Positions 8,650-16,115 of a DNA stretch of 34,072 bases are shown piece by piece. Numbering within the stretch: the stretch's first letter is position 1; each line of letters opens with the position of its first letter. Source of the DNA: Bacteroidetes bacterium UBA6183 (lineage in GTDB: Bacteria; Bacteroidota; Bacteroidia; UKL13-3). Made by a program: the position numbers and the translations under genes. The notes below the pieces were generated by a model. That model saw nothing but the letters and a program-made list of their open reading frames with translations. It made no database searches and was not told the origin of the DNA. The stretch spans positions 1 to 34,072 of the forward strand of contig DITN01000030.1 in NCBI GenBank assembly GCA_002422865.1, written 5' to 3'.

Positions 8650-9666
8650 ATGAAATTAGTAACATATACTAAGAATAATACCACCGATTTAGGTATTTTA
8701 ATTGACAATAATATTTACAGTTTGCATCAAATTGATGCTACGTTGCCAAACAATATGCGTGCTTTGTTATTCGCAGGTAGCGAGGCAATGAATAAAGCCA
8801 AACAGCATGATGCAGATTTGAAAAGTGGAAAGTTAACAGCAACGGCTATTAAGTTGGGCGATGTAACTTTGTTAGCTCCGGTAAACGAACCAACCTCTTG
8901 CCGCGATGGTTATGCTTTTCGTCAGCATGTGGCCTCAGCGCGCAGAAATCGTGGAGTGCCAATGATTCCTGAATTTGATCAATACCCGATTTTTTACTTC
9001 ACCAATCATAACGCAGTGCAAGGTCCGGGAGAGATTGAGTGCATGCCCGATCATTTTGAAAAACTGGATTTTGAATTAGAAGTTGCCATCGTTGTTGGTA
9101 AAAAAGGTCGTAATATAAAGGCAGCAGATGCTGATGAGTACATTGCCGGTTACATGATTATGAACGACATGAGCGCACGTACTTTACAAATGGAAGAGAT
9201 GTTGCTAAACCTTGGTCCTGCAAAGGGAAAAGACTTTAGCACCGTTATTGGTCCTTACTTTGTTACACCTGATGAGTTGGCGCAATATGTTGTGCCTGCA
9301 AAACCCAATCATGTTGGGCGTAACCATAATTTACAAATGAAATGTTGGGTTAATGGTATTCAAGTTAGTGAAGGTAACGTAGCTGATATGGATTGGACAT
9401 TTGCTGAGATTTTAGAGCGTTGCGCATACGGTGTAGATATTTTCCCTGGTGATGTAATAGGCAGCGGAACAGTAGGTACAGGATGTTTCTTGGAACTAAA
9501 CGGAACAGGTTTGTTAAACGATAAAAACTTTAAACCACAATGGTTGCAAGATGGTGATGTGGTAGAAATGGAGATAACAGGCTTAGGTCGTTTAAGCAAT
9601 ACCATTAAAAAGGTAGATACCGATTTCAGTATTTTAAAACTAAAAAAGGCTGCACCATCAGCATAA
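8650..9666 (+). CDS. Fumarylacetoacetate hydrolase (FAH) family protein
   Basis: A 338-residue cytoplasmic enzyme of the FAH superfamily, which uses a divalent metal to hydrolyse or decarboxylate beta-dicarbonyl compounds. The core runs from about residue 75 (SCRDGYAFRQHVASARRNRG). The metal-binding acidic residues are visible in KLDFELEVAIVVGKKGRNI and GYMIMNDMSARTLQMEE, and the closing motif GDVIGSGTVGTGCFLELNG is typical. It resembles the fumarylacetoacetase-like proteins of aromatic amino acid degradation, but no homogentisate-pathway genes are nearby, so the substrate is not assigned. Start: the ATG at 8650 gives MKLVTYTKNNTTDLGILIDN, the normal N-terminal strand. It appears monocistronic, with its own hairpin terminator 18 bp after the stop. 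A second, shorter FAH-family gene lies at 22175. Confidence 0.9.
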   Translation: MKLVTYTKNNTTDLGILIDNNIYSLHQIDATLPNNMRALLFAGSEAMNKAKQHDADLKSGKLTATAIKLGDVTLLAPVNEPTSCRDGYAFRQHVASARRNRGVPMIPEFDQYPIFYFTNHNAVQGPGEIECMPDHFEKLDFELEVAIVVGKKGRNIKAADADEYIAGYMIMNDMSARTLQMEEMLLNLGPAKGKDFSTVIGPYFVTPDELAQYVVPAKPNHVGRNHNLQMKCWVNGIQVSEGNVADMDWTFAEILERCAYGVDIFPGDVIGSGTVGTGCFLELNGTGLLNDKNFKPQWLQDGDVVEMEITGLGRLSNTIKKVDTDFSILKLKKAAPSA

Positions 9667-9683
9667 TTAAAAACGATGTAAAG

Positions 9684-9715
9684 AAAAAGCCAACTTTTTA
9701 AAGTTGGCTTTTTTT
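9684..9715 (+). terminator. Rho-independent terminator after the FAH-family gene
   Basis: A nearly perfect stem, AAAAAGCCAACTTT (from 9684) against AAAGTTGGCTTTTT (from 9700), is followed by more Ts to 9715. Being A/T-flanked on both sides it may also act on minus-strand transcripts from the hydrolase gene. Confidence 0.85.
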
Positions 9716-9756
9716 ATGTTGAAACATAGCCATTTTACGGTTTGTAACTCACCGTA

Positions 9757-10623
9757 CTAAATTAAGCTGTCTTGATTTCCATTTGGTTTTTCGGTACCAA
9801 CCTCGCTTAATGATGTTAAAAAGTGAAGAAGAGGCTTATTGAATTCAATTGGCTGTTCAAGATTTGATACATGACCCGCATGGTCAATAATATGCAGTAT
9901 TGACCCTTTAATACCTTTATGCATCATTTCCGATTGTGCAAGAGGTGTTACCTCGTCCTCTCTGCCACAAATTATTAATGTTGGAATACTTATTTCACCC
10001 AAGGTAGAACAGGTCTCAGAACGCTCGGCAAGTGCCTTTAGTCCCATTGAGATGATGTGTTGCGAATTGGCAAATACCACAGTTCGCAAGTTGTCAACTA
10101 AATCTTTTTTATTGATTAACGAATCCTTGTAAAACACACTTTTTACAAATCCTTCATTAAAATGAGATGGACCGTTAACCGCTATATCATCAATAATTTT
10201 ATATCGGTTCTCTTTAATTTCTTGGGTATCGGCAATACATTGTGTGTCGCATAAAATCAAGGCCTCAAAACGATTCGGATGGCGTTGATGCGCATTAAGT
10301 GCTATAAATCCGCCCATGGATAACCCGCAGACAATTGCTTTATTTATGTTTAGTTTGTCCATAAATGCAATTAAATCATCACCAAATAAATCAATACCAA
10401 GTGTTGATTCTTCATCTTTCGATTGTCCAAATCCCCTGATGTCGCAAGCAATTAAACGGTAAGTTGGTCTTAAAAAGCTGAGCTGGAGATGCCACATCGT
10501 TTTATCGAATGGATATCCATGCAGGAAAATAATGGGTGTGCTTCCTTCTCCAACATCATTATAAGATAATTGAAAATTGTTTATCGCAATGCTGAGGTTA
10601 TAACCTTTAGTTTCTGTTGTCAT
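9757..10623 (-). CDS. Alpha/beta-fold hydrolase
   Basis: A 288-residue cytoplasmic hydrolase. The fold markers are in order: the oxyanion-hole motif FLHGYPFDKTMW (about residues 33-44), DIRGFGQSKDE (about 61-71), the nucleophile elbow GLSMGG with Ser102, the acid in ICGREDEVTP (Asp223), and the catalytic His251 in DHAGHVSNLEQP. The overall pattern resembles 3-oxoadipate enol-lactonase and RsbQ-like hydrolases, but the substrate cannot be told from sequence. It lies 8 bp downstream of the flavin reductase gene on the same strand, so the two are probably one operon whose promoter faces the Crp/Fnr-family regulator. The tail after residue 275 is polar and may be disordered. The paired oxidoreductase and hydrolase could act on the same small molecule. 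Confidence 0.88.
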   Translation of the reverse strand: MTTETKGYNLSIAINNFQLSYNDVGEGSTPIIFLHGYPFDKTMWHLQLSFLRPTYRLIACDIRGFGQSKDEESTLGIDLFGDDLIAFMDKLNINKAIVCGLSMGGFIALNAHQRHPNRFEALILCDTQCIADTQEIKENRYKIIDDIAVNGPSHFNEGFVKSVFYKDSLINKKDLVDNLRTVVFANSQHIISMGLKALAERSETCSTLGEISIPTLIICGREDEVTPLAQSEMMHKGIKGSILHIIDHAGHVSNLEQPIEFNKPLLHFLTSLSEVGTEKPNGNQDSLI

Positions 10624-10631
10624 GATGTTTT

Positions 10632-11303
10632 TTAAAATAGTTCTTTGGTAATTAAATCTTTATCAACTCCTAAATCGATTAACTGCTGTTCTACATCTTT
10701 TATCATTGGTGGTGGACCACAGATATAAAATCGTTGGTTGAAGTTGGTAATAATAGCTTTCAGAAATTCTTCTGTAACCCTTCCGTGATGGTAACCTTCA
10801 ATTTGTTCATCAGATAGAATATTGATAAATGCATCACCCAATAAATTTTTAAACTCGCTTTCCAGAATAATATCTGCCTTTGTTTTATTGGCAAATACCA
10901 GCATATTATTGCCTATTTGATTTTTAGCTTTTAAATTTCTGAAAATTGAAATAAATGGCGTGATACCGGCCCCTCCGGCTATAAAAACACCTTCGCCTTT
11001 GTAAGTAATAGCGCCAAAAACATCATGTAATACCAACTCGTCATCTTGTTTTAATTGTAACAATTCGTTGGTTACACTTTCTTGTCCGTGGTAAGTTTTA
11101 ATGGTAAACTCCAATGCATTATTGGCCGGTAAATTAGTGAACGAAAAAGGGCGTTCTTCTTTAAGCCAGCCACTTTTGTTAATTGCAATGTTTGCCGCTT
11201 GTCCAGGTATAAAATCAAATCCTTCCGGTTTGTCGGTTGTAATGCGTAACACATCATGTGTTACATTATTTATGGATGCTATTTTTAAAATGTGATTTCC
11301 CAT
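10632..11303 (-). CDS. FAD/NAD(P)-binding oxidoreductase (ferredoxin/flavodoxin reductase-like)
   Basis: A reductase of about 223 residues with the two-domain FNR fold and no attached ferredoxin domain. Seen: FAD-binding RPFSFTNLP (the RxYS-type motif) preceded by GFDFIPGQAANIAI, the NAD(P)-binding GEGVFIAGGAGITPFISIFR, and the C-terminal FYICGPPPMIKDVEQQL. The ATG at 11303 (MGNHILKIASINNVTHDVLR) is preferred over the upstream ATG at 11348, because the conserved first strand begins there and the extra 15 residues look like untranslated leader. Such proteins pass electrons between NAD(P)H and a redox partner or haem protein, or reduce free flavin. It is the first gene of a two-gene operon with the hydrolase. 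The divergent Crp/Fnr-family gene is a likely regulator. Confidence 0.88.
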   Translation of the reverse strand: MGNHILKIASINNVTHDVLRITTDKPEGFDFIPGQAANIAINKSGWLKEERPFSFTNLPANNALEFTIKTYHGQESVTNELLQLKQDDELVLHDVFGAITYKGEGVFIAGGAGITPFISIFRNLKAKNQIGNNMLVFANKTKADIILESEFKNLLGDAFINILSDEQIEGYHHGRVTEEFLKAIITNFNQRFYICGPPPMIKDVEQQLIDLGVDKDLITKELF

Positions 11304-11391
11304 ATTGTTTGTTGTTAATGTTAAAAATGTTTGAGTGTTAGCAGTCAATTAATGATGTTTTAGCATACTTGTAAACCTACTTATTGCGTGC

Positions 11392-11409
11392 TTGTATTGT
11401 TTTATACAA
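11392..11409. promoter_or_regulatory. Crp-type dyad TTGTAT-N6-ATACAA
   Basis: A perfect 6-6-6 palindrome (TTGTAT, TGTTTT, ATACAA) in the intergenic region between the reductase operon and the Crp/Fnr-family gene. The core TGTAT-N6-ATACA has the half-site spacing of Crp sites (TGTGA-N6-TCACA). Candidate operator for the neighbouring regulator; binding is inferred. Confidence 0.5.
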
Positions 11410-11412
11410 TTC

Positions 11413-11426
11413 GTAATAAGAATTAC
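11413..11426. promoter_or_regulatory. Fnr-spaced dyad GTAAT-N4-ATTAC
   Basis: A 5-4-5 dyad with the 14-bp length of Fnr sites (TTGAT-N4-ATCAA), three base pairs from the preceding TTGTAT-N6-ATACAA dyad. It may be a second operator, or the pair may form one composite control region for both divergent units. Confidence 0.45.
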
Positions 11427-11563
11427 ATACTTCACACTTGTTCAATTGATTTTTATGGAATTACCTTAACTTAATTCATACTCCAGCCTTGGTTTTATAT
11501 TACAGGAAGGAATTAATAAGCTGGAAATTTTAGTTTTATTTGTTAGTTATATTTAGGGTAGAT

Positions 11564-12166
11564 ATGAATAATGAAAACACCTTTTTAAGCGCATTTTTTA
11601 GATCAGCAGTTGCTAACCCCGAAAAGCTGGAGGCAGTCATGTCTTGTTTTCAGCAAAGACAAATAGATAAGAATTGTTTTTTATTGGAAGAGGGCAATGT
11701 TAGTAATGAGTATTTTATTCTAGAAAGTGGACTTGCCAGAGCTTATTCAATAGATACACAAGGAAACGAAGTAACAACTGCTTTTTTTGTGGCAGGTAAA
11801 CCAGTATTTGAAGTTGCCTCATTTTTTCTTAGGCAAGAGTCAAAAGAAAGTATTCAAGCGATAACACCTTGTTTTGTTTGGAGCATCTCATTTGAAGAGT
11901 TAAATAAACTATTTCATGGTATTCCGGAGTTTAGGGAGTTTGGAAGAAGCCTTTTGGTGCAAGGTTTCGCAGAATTAAAACTAAGGATGCAATCGGTTAT
12001 TACCGAAACGGCTGAAGTAAGATACCTCAAATTAATCGAATCCAACTCTGAAATAATCAAATATGCTCCCTTAAAGTATATTGCCTCTTATTTGGGTGTA
12101 ACAGATTCATCATTGAGTCGTATAAGGAAAGATACAGCACTTCAAACAACCAAGAAAGTAAATTGA
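11564..12166 (+). CDS. Crp/Fnr-family transcriptional regulator
   Basis: A 200-residue regulator with an N-terminal cyclic-nucleotide-binding-type beta-roll (CFLLEEGNVSNEYFILESGL, then TTAFFVAGKPVFEVASFFLR) and a short C-terminal helix-turn-helix, APLKYIASYLGVTDSSLSRI, followed by RKD. This compact form is common in Bacteroidota, where the family often has lost the cAMP-binding phosphate cassette; no RxxARS-like motif is seen, so a cAMP ligand is unlikely. No cysteine cluster typical of an Fe-S Fnr is present. The ATG at 11564 is chosen over a TTG at 11540. It diverges from the reductase/hydrolase operon and is followed by a membrane protein, so it probably controls one or both, perhaps through the two dyads between the units. 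Confidence 0.9.
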   Translation: MNNENTFLSAFFRSAVANPEKLEAVMSCFQQRQIDKNCFLLEEGNVSNEYFILESGLARAYSIDTQGNEVTTAFFVAGKPVFEVASFFLRQESKESIQAITPCFVWSISFEELNKLFHGIPEFREFGRSLLVQGFAELKLRMQSVITETAEVRYLKLIESNSEIIKYAPLKYIASYLGVTDSSLSRIRKDTALQTTKKVN

Positions 12167-12233
12167 TTTCTTGTCATATGGCAAGTGTTTACATAAAGAT
12201 ATAAACTTGTTTTGTATCATTAATTTAAATGAT

Positions 12234-12911
12234 ATGGAAAGGTTACCTATTTATGTTTTTGTAATTTTTGTTACAGCTGTTTTATTAGCGGTTTATTTTT
12301 TCAGTAAAGCATCAAAATCCAGAATACCCTTGGTTTTAGCAACAGTTTGGATGGCTTTTACCGGACTTTTGGCATGGTTTGGTTTTTTTGAGGAGACGCA
12401 AGTTTTGCCACCCCGTTTTTTAGTGGTTGTATTACCTCCACTTTTGTTATTGGTCGTATTGAATTTAACGCAAAACGGAGTAAAATGGCTAAATAGGTTT
12501 GATTTAAATGTATTAACAAAGATCCAAGTCTTCCGTTTGTTTATGGAGCTCACGCTTTACTGGCTATTTCTGCATGAGCTAGCTCCCGAACTGATGACTT
12601 TTAAGGGGCGAAATTTTGATATTATCCCTGCGTTATCGGCCATTTTGATTTATTATGTTGTTTTAAAGCGGAAAAATATCAACTACAAGATTTTGATGTA
12701 TTGGAATATTATTTCTTTATCAATTCTACTCTTCACCGTATTTAATGGGGTACTCTCAGCGCCCGGGCCATTCCAGCAATTTGCGTTTGAGCAACCCAAT
12801 AAAGGAATATTATATTTCCCTTTCATTTGGTTACCTGCTGTTGCAGTTCCAATAGCCTATTACAGTCACATTATTTCAATGCGAATAATTACAAATCATC
12901 TAAAATCCTGA
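12234..12911 (+). CDS. Polytopic membrane protein of unknown function
   Basis: A protein of about 225 residues starting at the ATG at 12234 (MERLPIYVFVIFVTAVLLAV); an upstream TTG at 12171 would add an implausible 21 residues. It has about six or seven hydrophobic segments: the N-terminal one, LVLATVWMAFTGLLAWFGFF, FLVVVLPPLLLLVVLNL, LTLYWLFLHEL, IIPALSAILIYYVVL, ISLSILLFTVFNGVL and the C-terminal FIWLPAVAVPIAYYSHI. No catalytic motif was recognised. It begins 67 bp after the Crp/Fnr-family gene in the same direction and could be part of its unit. Inner-membrane location is inferred from hydrophobicity. I cannot name a family with confidence. Confidence 0.75.
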   Translation: MERLPIYVFVIFVTAVLLAVYFFSKASKSRIPLVLATVWMAFTGLLAWFGFFEETQVLPPRFLVVVLPPLLLLVVLNLTQNGVKWLNRFDLNVLTKIQVFRLFMELTLYWLFLHELAPELMTFKGRNFDIIPALSAILIYYVVLKRKNINYKILMYWNIISLSILLFTVFNGVLSAPGPFQQFAFEQPNKGILYFPFIWLPAVAVPIAYYSHIISMRIITNHLKS

Positions 12912-12995
12912 TGAGTTTTTAATACCACAAACTTAAAAGCAAACTAACATTCAGGTAATGTGGGCACCTCAATTTTGTATCAAACAAAAACCATT

Positions 12996-13190
12996 ATGAA
13001 GTGCAATTTTATTTATGCCATTTTATTGGTGTTAATCGGGGTAGGTTTCTTACTCATCACTAATACCGACTTACATTCATTGGCTTTATCTGTATTAAGT
13101 TTTTCGGTATTGGCTTTTCCTTTGCTAACACTTATAACACAACGAAAAAACAAGAACGTATCAGATAATGATGTTTTTTTAGGGGTGTAA
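12996..13190 (+). CDS. Small membrane protein, hypothetical
   Basis: A 64-residue open frame starting MKCNFIYAILLVLIGVGFLL, with two hydrophobic segments separated by a short TNTDLHSLA turn and a polar C-terminus (ITQRKNKNVSDNDVFLGV). A GTG at 12960 would extend it by 12 residues that do not look coding. It is in line with the preceding membrane protein (84 bp gap) and ends just before an inverted repeat that separates it from aspA. No family recognised; small two-helix proteins like this can be real but also arise by chance. Confidence 0.5.
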   Translation: MKCNFIYAILLVLIGVGFLLITNTDLHSLALSVLSFSVLAFPLLTLITQRKNKNVSDNDVFLGV

Positions 13191-13233
13191 AACGCACTTG
13201 TGCTTAAGATACACACTGAGGTATACGCAACAT

Positions 13234-13269
13234 ATTGTTTTAAGTTACCATGTAGTAACTTAAAACAAT
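13234..13269. terminator. Perfect inverted repeat between convergent units
   Basis: ATTGTTTTAAGTTAC (13234-13248) pairs perfectly with GTAACTTAAAACAAT (13255-13269) around a 6-nt loop. It lies between the convergent small membrane gene and aspA, where a bidirectional terminator would be expected. There is no separate T-run and the stem is A/T-rich, so its strength is uncertain. Confidence 0.55.
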
Positions 13270-13298
13270 GATTACGATGCATTCAAATCGTGTATAGT

Positions 13299-14705
13299 TT
13301 ACTTATTGATAAACTTAGGGTTAATCAGGTTTTCCAGGTTAAAAATTTCATCCCACTTTTCTTGGGTTACCAATTGTTTTTCGGTAACGGCAATATCGTG
13401 AACACTTTTTCCGGTTTCTAGAGCTTCTTTGGCAATGGCACTACAAGCTTCATAACCTAATATTGGGTTTAACGCGGTAATAATTCCAATGCTATTCATC
13501 ACCATATTTCTGCAAGCCTCTTCGTTGGCCGTAATGCCATTTATACATTTATCAACCAAACCTAAAATAGCGTTTCCCATGTAGGTAAGTGATGTAAATA
13601 AACTGAATGCAATAACGGGTTCCATTACGTTTAGCTGCAACTGTCCGGCCTCGGCAGCCATACTAATGGTAACATCTGCACCAATCACATAATAAGCAGT
13701 TTGGTTCACCACTTCTGGCATTACAGGGTTTACTTTGCCCGGCATAATACTGCTACCCGGTTGTAATTTAGGTAGGTTTATTTCATTAAATCCGGTGCGT
13801 GGTCCGCTGCTCAACAAACGTAAGTCGTTACATATTTTAGAAATTTTAATGGCACTTCTTTTTAAAGTACCACTTATTAAAACATATGCTCCGGTATCGC
13901 TAGTGGCTTCAATTAAATCGCCTGCCAAGGTTACTTTTAATCCACTGATGTTCGCCAAATGTTTTACGCAAATTTCGGGATAACCCTCAGGTGCATTAAT
14001 ACGTGTACCAATAGCAGTTGCACCCATATTTACTTCAAGCAACAATTGTTGCATTTCTTTAATACGTTCAATATCTTCTTTAATGGTGGTGGCCCAACCA
14101 TGAAACTCAGCACCTAAAGTCATAGGCACTGCATCCTGCAATTGGGTCCGACCCATTTTAAGTACATGCTTAAATTCTTCAGCTTTACGGCTAAACGATT
14201 CATGTAGTACCTCCAAGGCACTAACATATGTACTCATTTTGTGGTAAAGCGCTAAACGGAAAGCAGTAGGGTAAGCATCGTTAGTGCTTTGCGAGCAGTT
14301 TACATGGTTGTTCGGGTGAAGGAAATCATAATCTCCTTTTGCTTTTCCCATGTGCACAAGACCAATGTTTGCAATCACTTCATTGGCATTCATGTTACAA
14401 CTGGTTCCGGCTCCACCTTGAATCATATCGCTTACAAATTGGTCATCGTATTTTCCTGTAAGTAATTCATCACAGGCATAACAAATGGCATCTGTAACTT
14501 CTTTGCTTAATACACCACAATCGAAATTGGCTAGGGCAGCAGCTTTTTTTACATGCGCAAAAGCCTTAATAAATAAAGGTTCACGAGATATGGTTAAACC
14601 TGTAATGTTAAAATTTTCGAGTGCACGTAAAGTTTGTACACCATAATATTTTGTATTTTCTATTTCACGTTCTCCTAAAAAGTCGTGCTCTAAACGGGTT
14701 GTCAT
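13299..14705 (-). CDS. aspA: Aspartate ammonia-lyase (aspartase)
   Basis: Aspartase deaminates L-aspartate to fumarate and ammonia in the cytoplasm. The 468-residue protein carries the superfamily signature GSSIMPGKVNPV (catalytic SS loop) and the blocks YYGVQTLRALENF, DMIQGGAGTSCNMNANEVIA, HPNNHVNCSQSTNDAYPTA and MGRTQLQDAVPMTLGAEFHG. The DMIQGGAGTS block and YGVQTLRA-ENF separate aspartases from class II fumarases, which have FQTGSGT at that position; I therefore prefer aspartase. The length equals that of E. coli AspA (478) within a few residues. It follows the CoA-transferase gene by 39 bp on the same strand, so the two are probably co-transcribed. Fumarate from aspartate could serve as an electron acceptor or feed the TCA cycle. 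Confidence 0.92.
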   Translation of the reverse strand: MTTRLEHDFLGEREIENTKYYGVQTLRALENFNITGLTISREPLFIKAFAHVKKAAALANFDCGVLSKEVTDAICYACDELLTGKYDDQFVSDMIQGGAGTSCNMNANEVIANIGLVHMGKAKGDYDFLHPNNHVNCSQSTNDAYPTAFRLALYHKMSTYVSALEVLHESFSRKAEEFKHVLKMGRTQLQDAVPMTLGAEFHGWATTIKEDIERIKEMQQLLLEVNMGATAIGTRINAPEGYPEICVKHLANISGLKVTLAGDLIEATSDTGAYVLISGTLKRSAIKISKICNDLRLLSSGPRTGFNEINLPKLQPGSSIMPGKVNPVMPEVVNQTAYYVIGADVTISMAAEAGQLQLNVMEPVIAFSLFTSLTYMGNAILGLVDKCINGITANEEACRNMVMNSIGIITALNPILGYEACSAIAKEALETGKSVHDIAVTEKQLVTQEKWDEIFNLENLINPKFINK

Positions 14706-14744
14706 GTTTGTTGTTGTAGCTTAAGTATGCAATATATAAAACTC

Positions 14745-16025
14745 CTAGTGTTTAAAACGCTCAAAAGCACTTTTTTCAAGGAATTCTCTGTGGTCAGGGT
14801 GTGCTAATTTTATTAATGCGGTGGCACGTTGTTCCATGTTCATGCCAAACAAATTCACTGCACCGTACTCTGTAACTACCCAATGTAAATGTCCACGTGT
14901 GGTTACTACACCTGCGCCTTGTTTTAAAAAAGGCACAATACGCGATATTCCTTTTGCGGTTACTGAAGGCATGGCAATAATCGGCTTACCACCCTCAGAT
15001 AATGCAGCTCCTCTTATAAAATCCATTTGCCCGCCAATACCTGAATACTGATAAGCACCAATAGAATCCGAACAAACCTGTCCGGTTAAATCAATTTCAA
15101 TTGCACTATTAATGGCTGTAACTTTTGGATTTAAACACAACACGCGAGGGTCGTTCACATAATTTACTTCCAATGCTTTAATAATAGGGTTATCATCTGC
15201 AAAATCATATAGTTTACGTGTACCTAACATAAACGAGGTAACACAATAACCATTAACTATTTTCTTTTGTGAGTTGTTAATTGTACCATCATTAATCAAG
15301 GGGATAACACCATCTGAAAACATTTCTGTGTGTATGCCTAAGTTTTTGTGGTTGGTTAAGTTTTTAAGTACCGAGTCGGGGATAGTGCCTATGCCCAATT
15401 GCAATGTTGCCCCATCATCAACCAAGCCGGCAACAATCTTCCCGATTTTGTCTGTAATTTCACTAAATCCATCTGCATAACTTACCTCAGGTAAAGCATC
15501 TTCTACCCATACTGCGGCATCAAATTTATCAAAATGAACAAACGCATCACCATGCACACGTGGCATGTTGGGGTTAACTTGTGCAATCACTTTTTTTGCG
15601 GTAAGCACAGCCGATCGGGTAATATCTACTGAAGTTCCTAGAGAGCAATAGCCGTGTTTATCCGGTGGAGAAACATGTACAATCGCTACATCAATAGGTA
15701 AAATATCACGCTTAAATAACAACGGAATTTCACTTAAAAAAACAGGAACATAATCGCCCATGCCACTATTTACCGCTTTGCGGTTACTTTCTGATACGAA
15801 CAGCGAATTCATAAAAAAGTGACCTGCTAAACTTGAGTCGTTCATGTCTACACCTTGTTGGGTAATACTTACCAATTCTACCTGCTGCAAACGTTCTTTT
15901 TGCTCGAACATTTTATTGATGAGGTGCACGGGGGTAGCCGCACTTCCTTGCAAAAATACACGGGTGTTTGATTGTACTAATTTCAACGCCTCTTCGGCAG
16001 ATACATATTTGGTTGTTATTTCCAT
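14745..16025 (-). CDS. Acetyl-CoA hydrolase/transferase family protein (acetate or 4-hydroxybutyrate CoA-transferase type)
   Basis: A 426-residue family I CoA-transferase. Seen: the N-terminal FLQGSAATPVHLINKMFEQK, the DIAIVHVSPPDKHGYCSLG-like block (here DVAIVHVSPPDKHGYCSLGT), LQLGIGTIPDSVL, the catalytic glutamate block LGIHTEMFSDGVIPL and the C-terminal GVVTTRGHLHWVVTEYGAVN, with FGMN after it. In this family the Glu of HTEMFSDG forms the glutamyl-CoA thioester. The exact acyl donor and acceptor cannot be told; homologues move CoA between acetate, butyrate, succinate or 4-hydroxybutyrate. It is the upstream gene of a probable operon with aspA. Together with IcmF later in the window it suggests short-chain acyl-CoA metabolism. 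The ATG at 16025 gives a normal N-terminus. Confidence 0.9.
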   Translation of the reverse strand: MEITTKYVSAEEALKLVQSNTRVFLQGSAATPVHLINKMFEQKERLQQVELVSITQQGVDMNDSSLAGHFFMNSLFVSESNRKAVNSGMGDYVPVFLSEIPLLFKRDILPIDVAIVHVSPPDKHGYCSLGTSVDITRSAVLTAKKVIAQVNPNMPRVHGDAFVHFDKFDAAVWVEDALPEVSYADGFSEITDKIGKIVAGLVDDGATLQLGIGTIPDSVLKNLTNHKNLGIHTEMFSDGVIPLINDGTINNSQKKIVNGYCVTSFMLGTRKLYDFADDNPIIKALEVNYVNDPRVLCLNPKVTAINSAIEIDLTGQVCSDSIGAYQYSGIGGQMDFIRGAALSEGGKPIIAMPSVTAKGISRIVPFLKQGAGVVTTRGHLHWVVTEYGAVNLFGMNMEQRATALIKLAHPDHREFLEKSAFERFKH

Positions 16026-16102
16026 TTGGGTAACATTTACAATGCAAGCAAGTAGCTAATTTTTATCTTAATACACAAATGATATATTTCACTATTTGCG
16101 CT

Positions 16103-16110
16103 TAAATTTG
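16103..16110 (+). promoter_or_regulatory. TAnnTTTG -7 element very close to the phospholipase-D gene start
   Basis: TAAATTTG ends 5 bp before the GTG at 16116. If transcription starts a few bases after the element, as in Bacteroidota promoters, the mRNA would be nearly leaderless. No clear -33 TTTG at 17-23 bp, so this is tentative. Confidence 0.35.
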
Positions 16111-16115
16111 TCACA

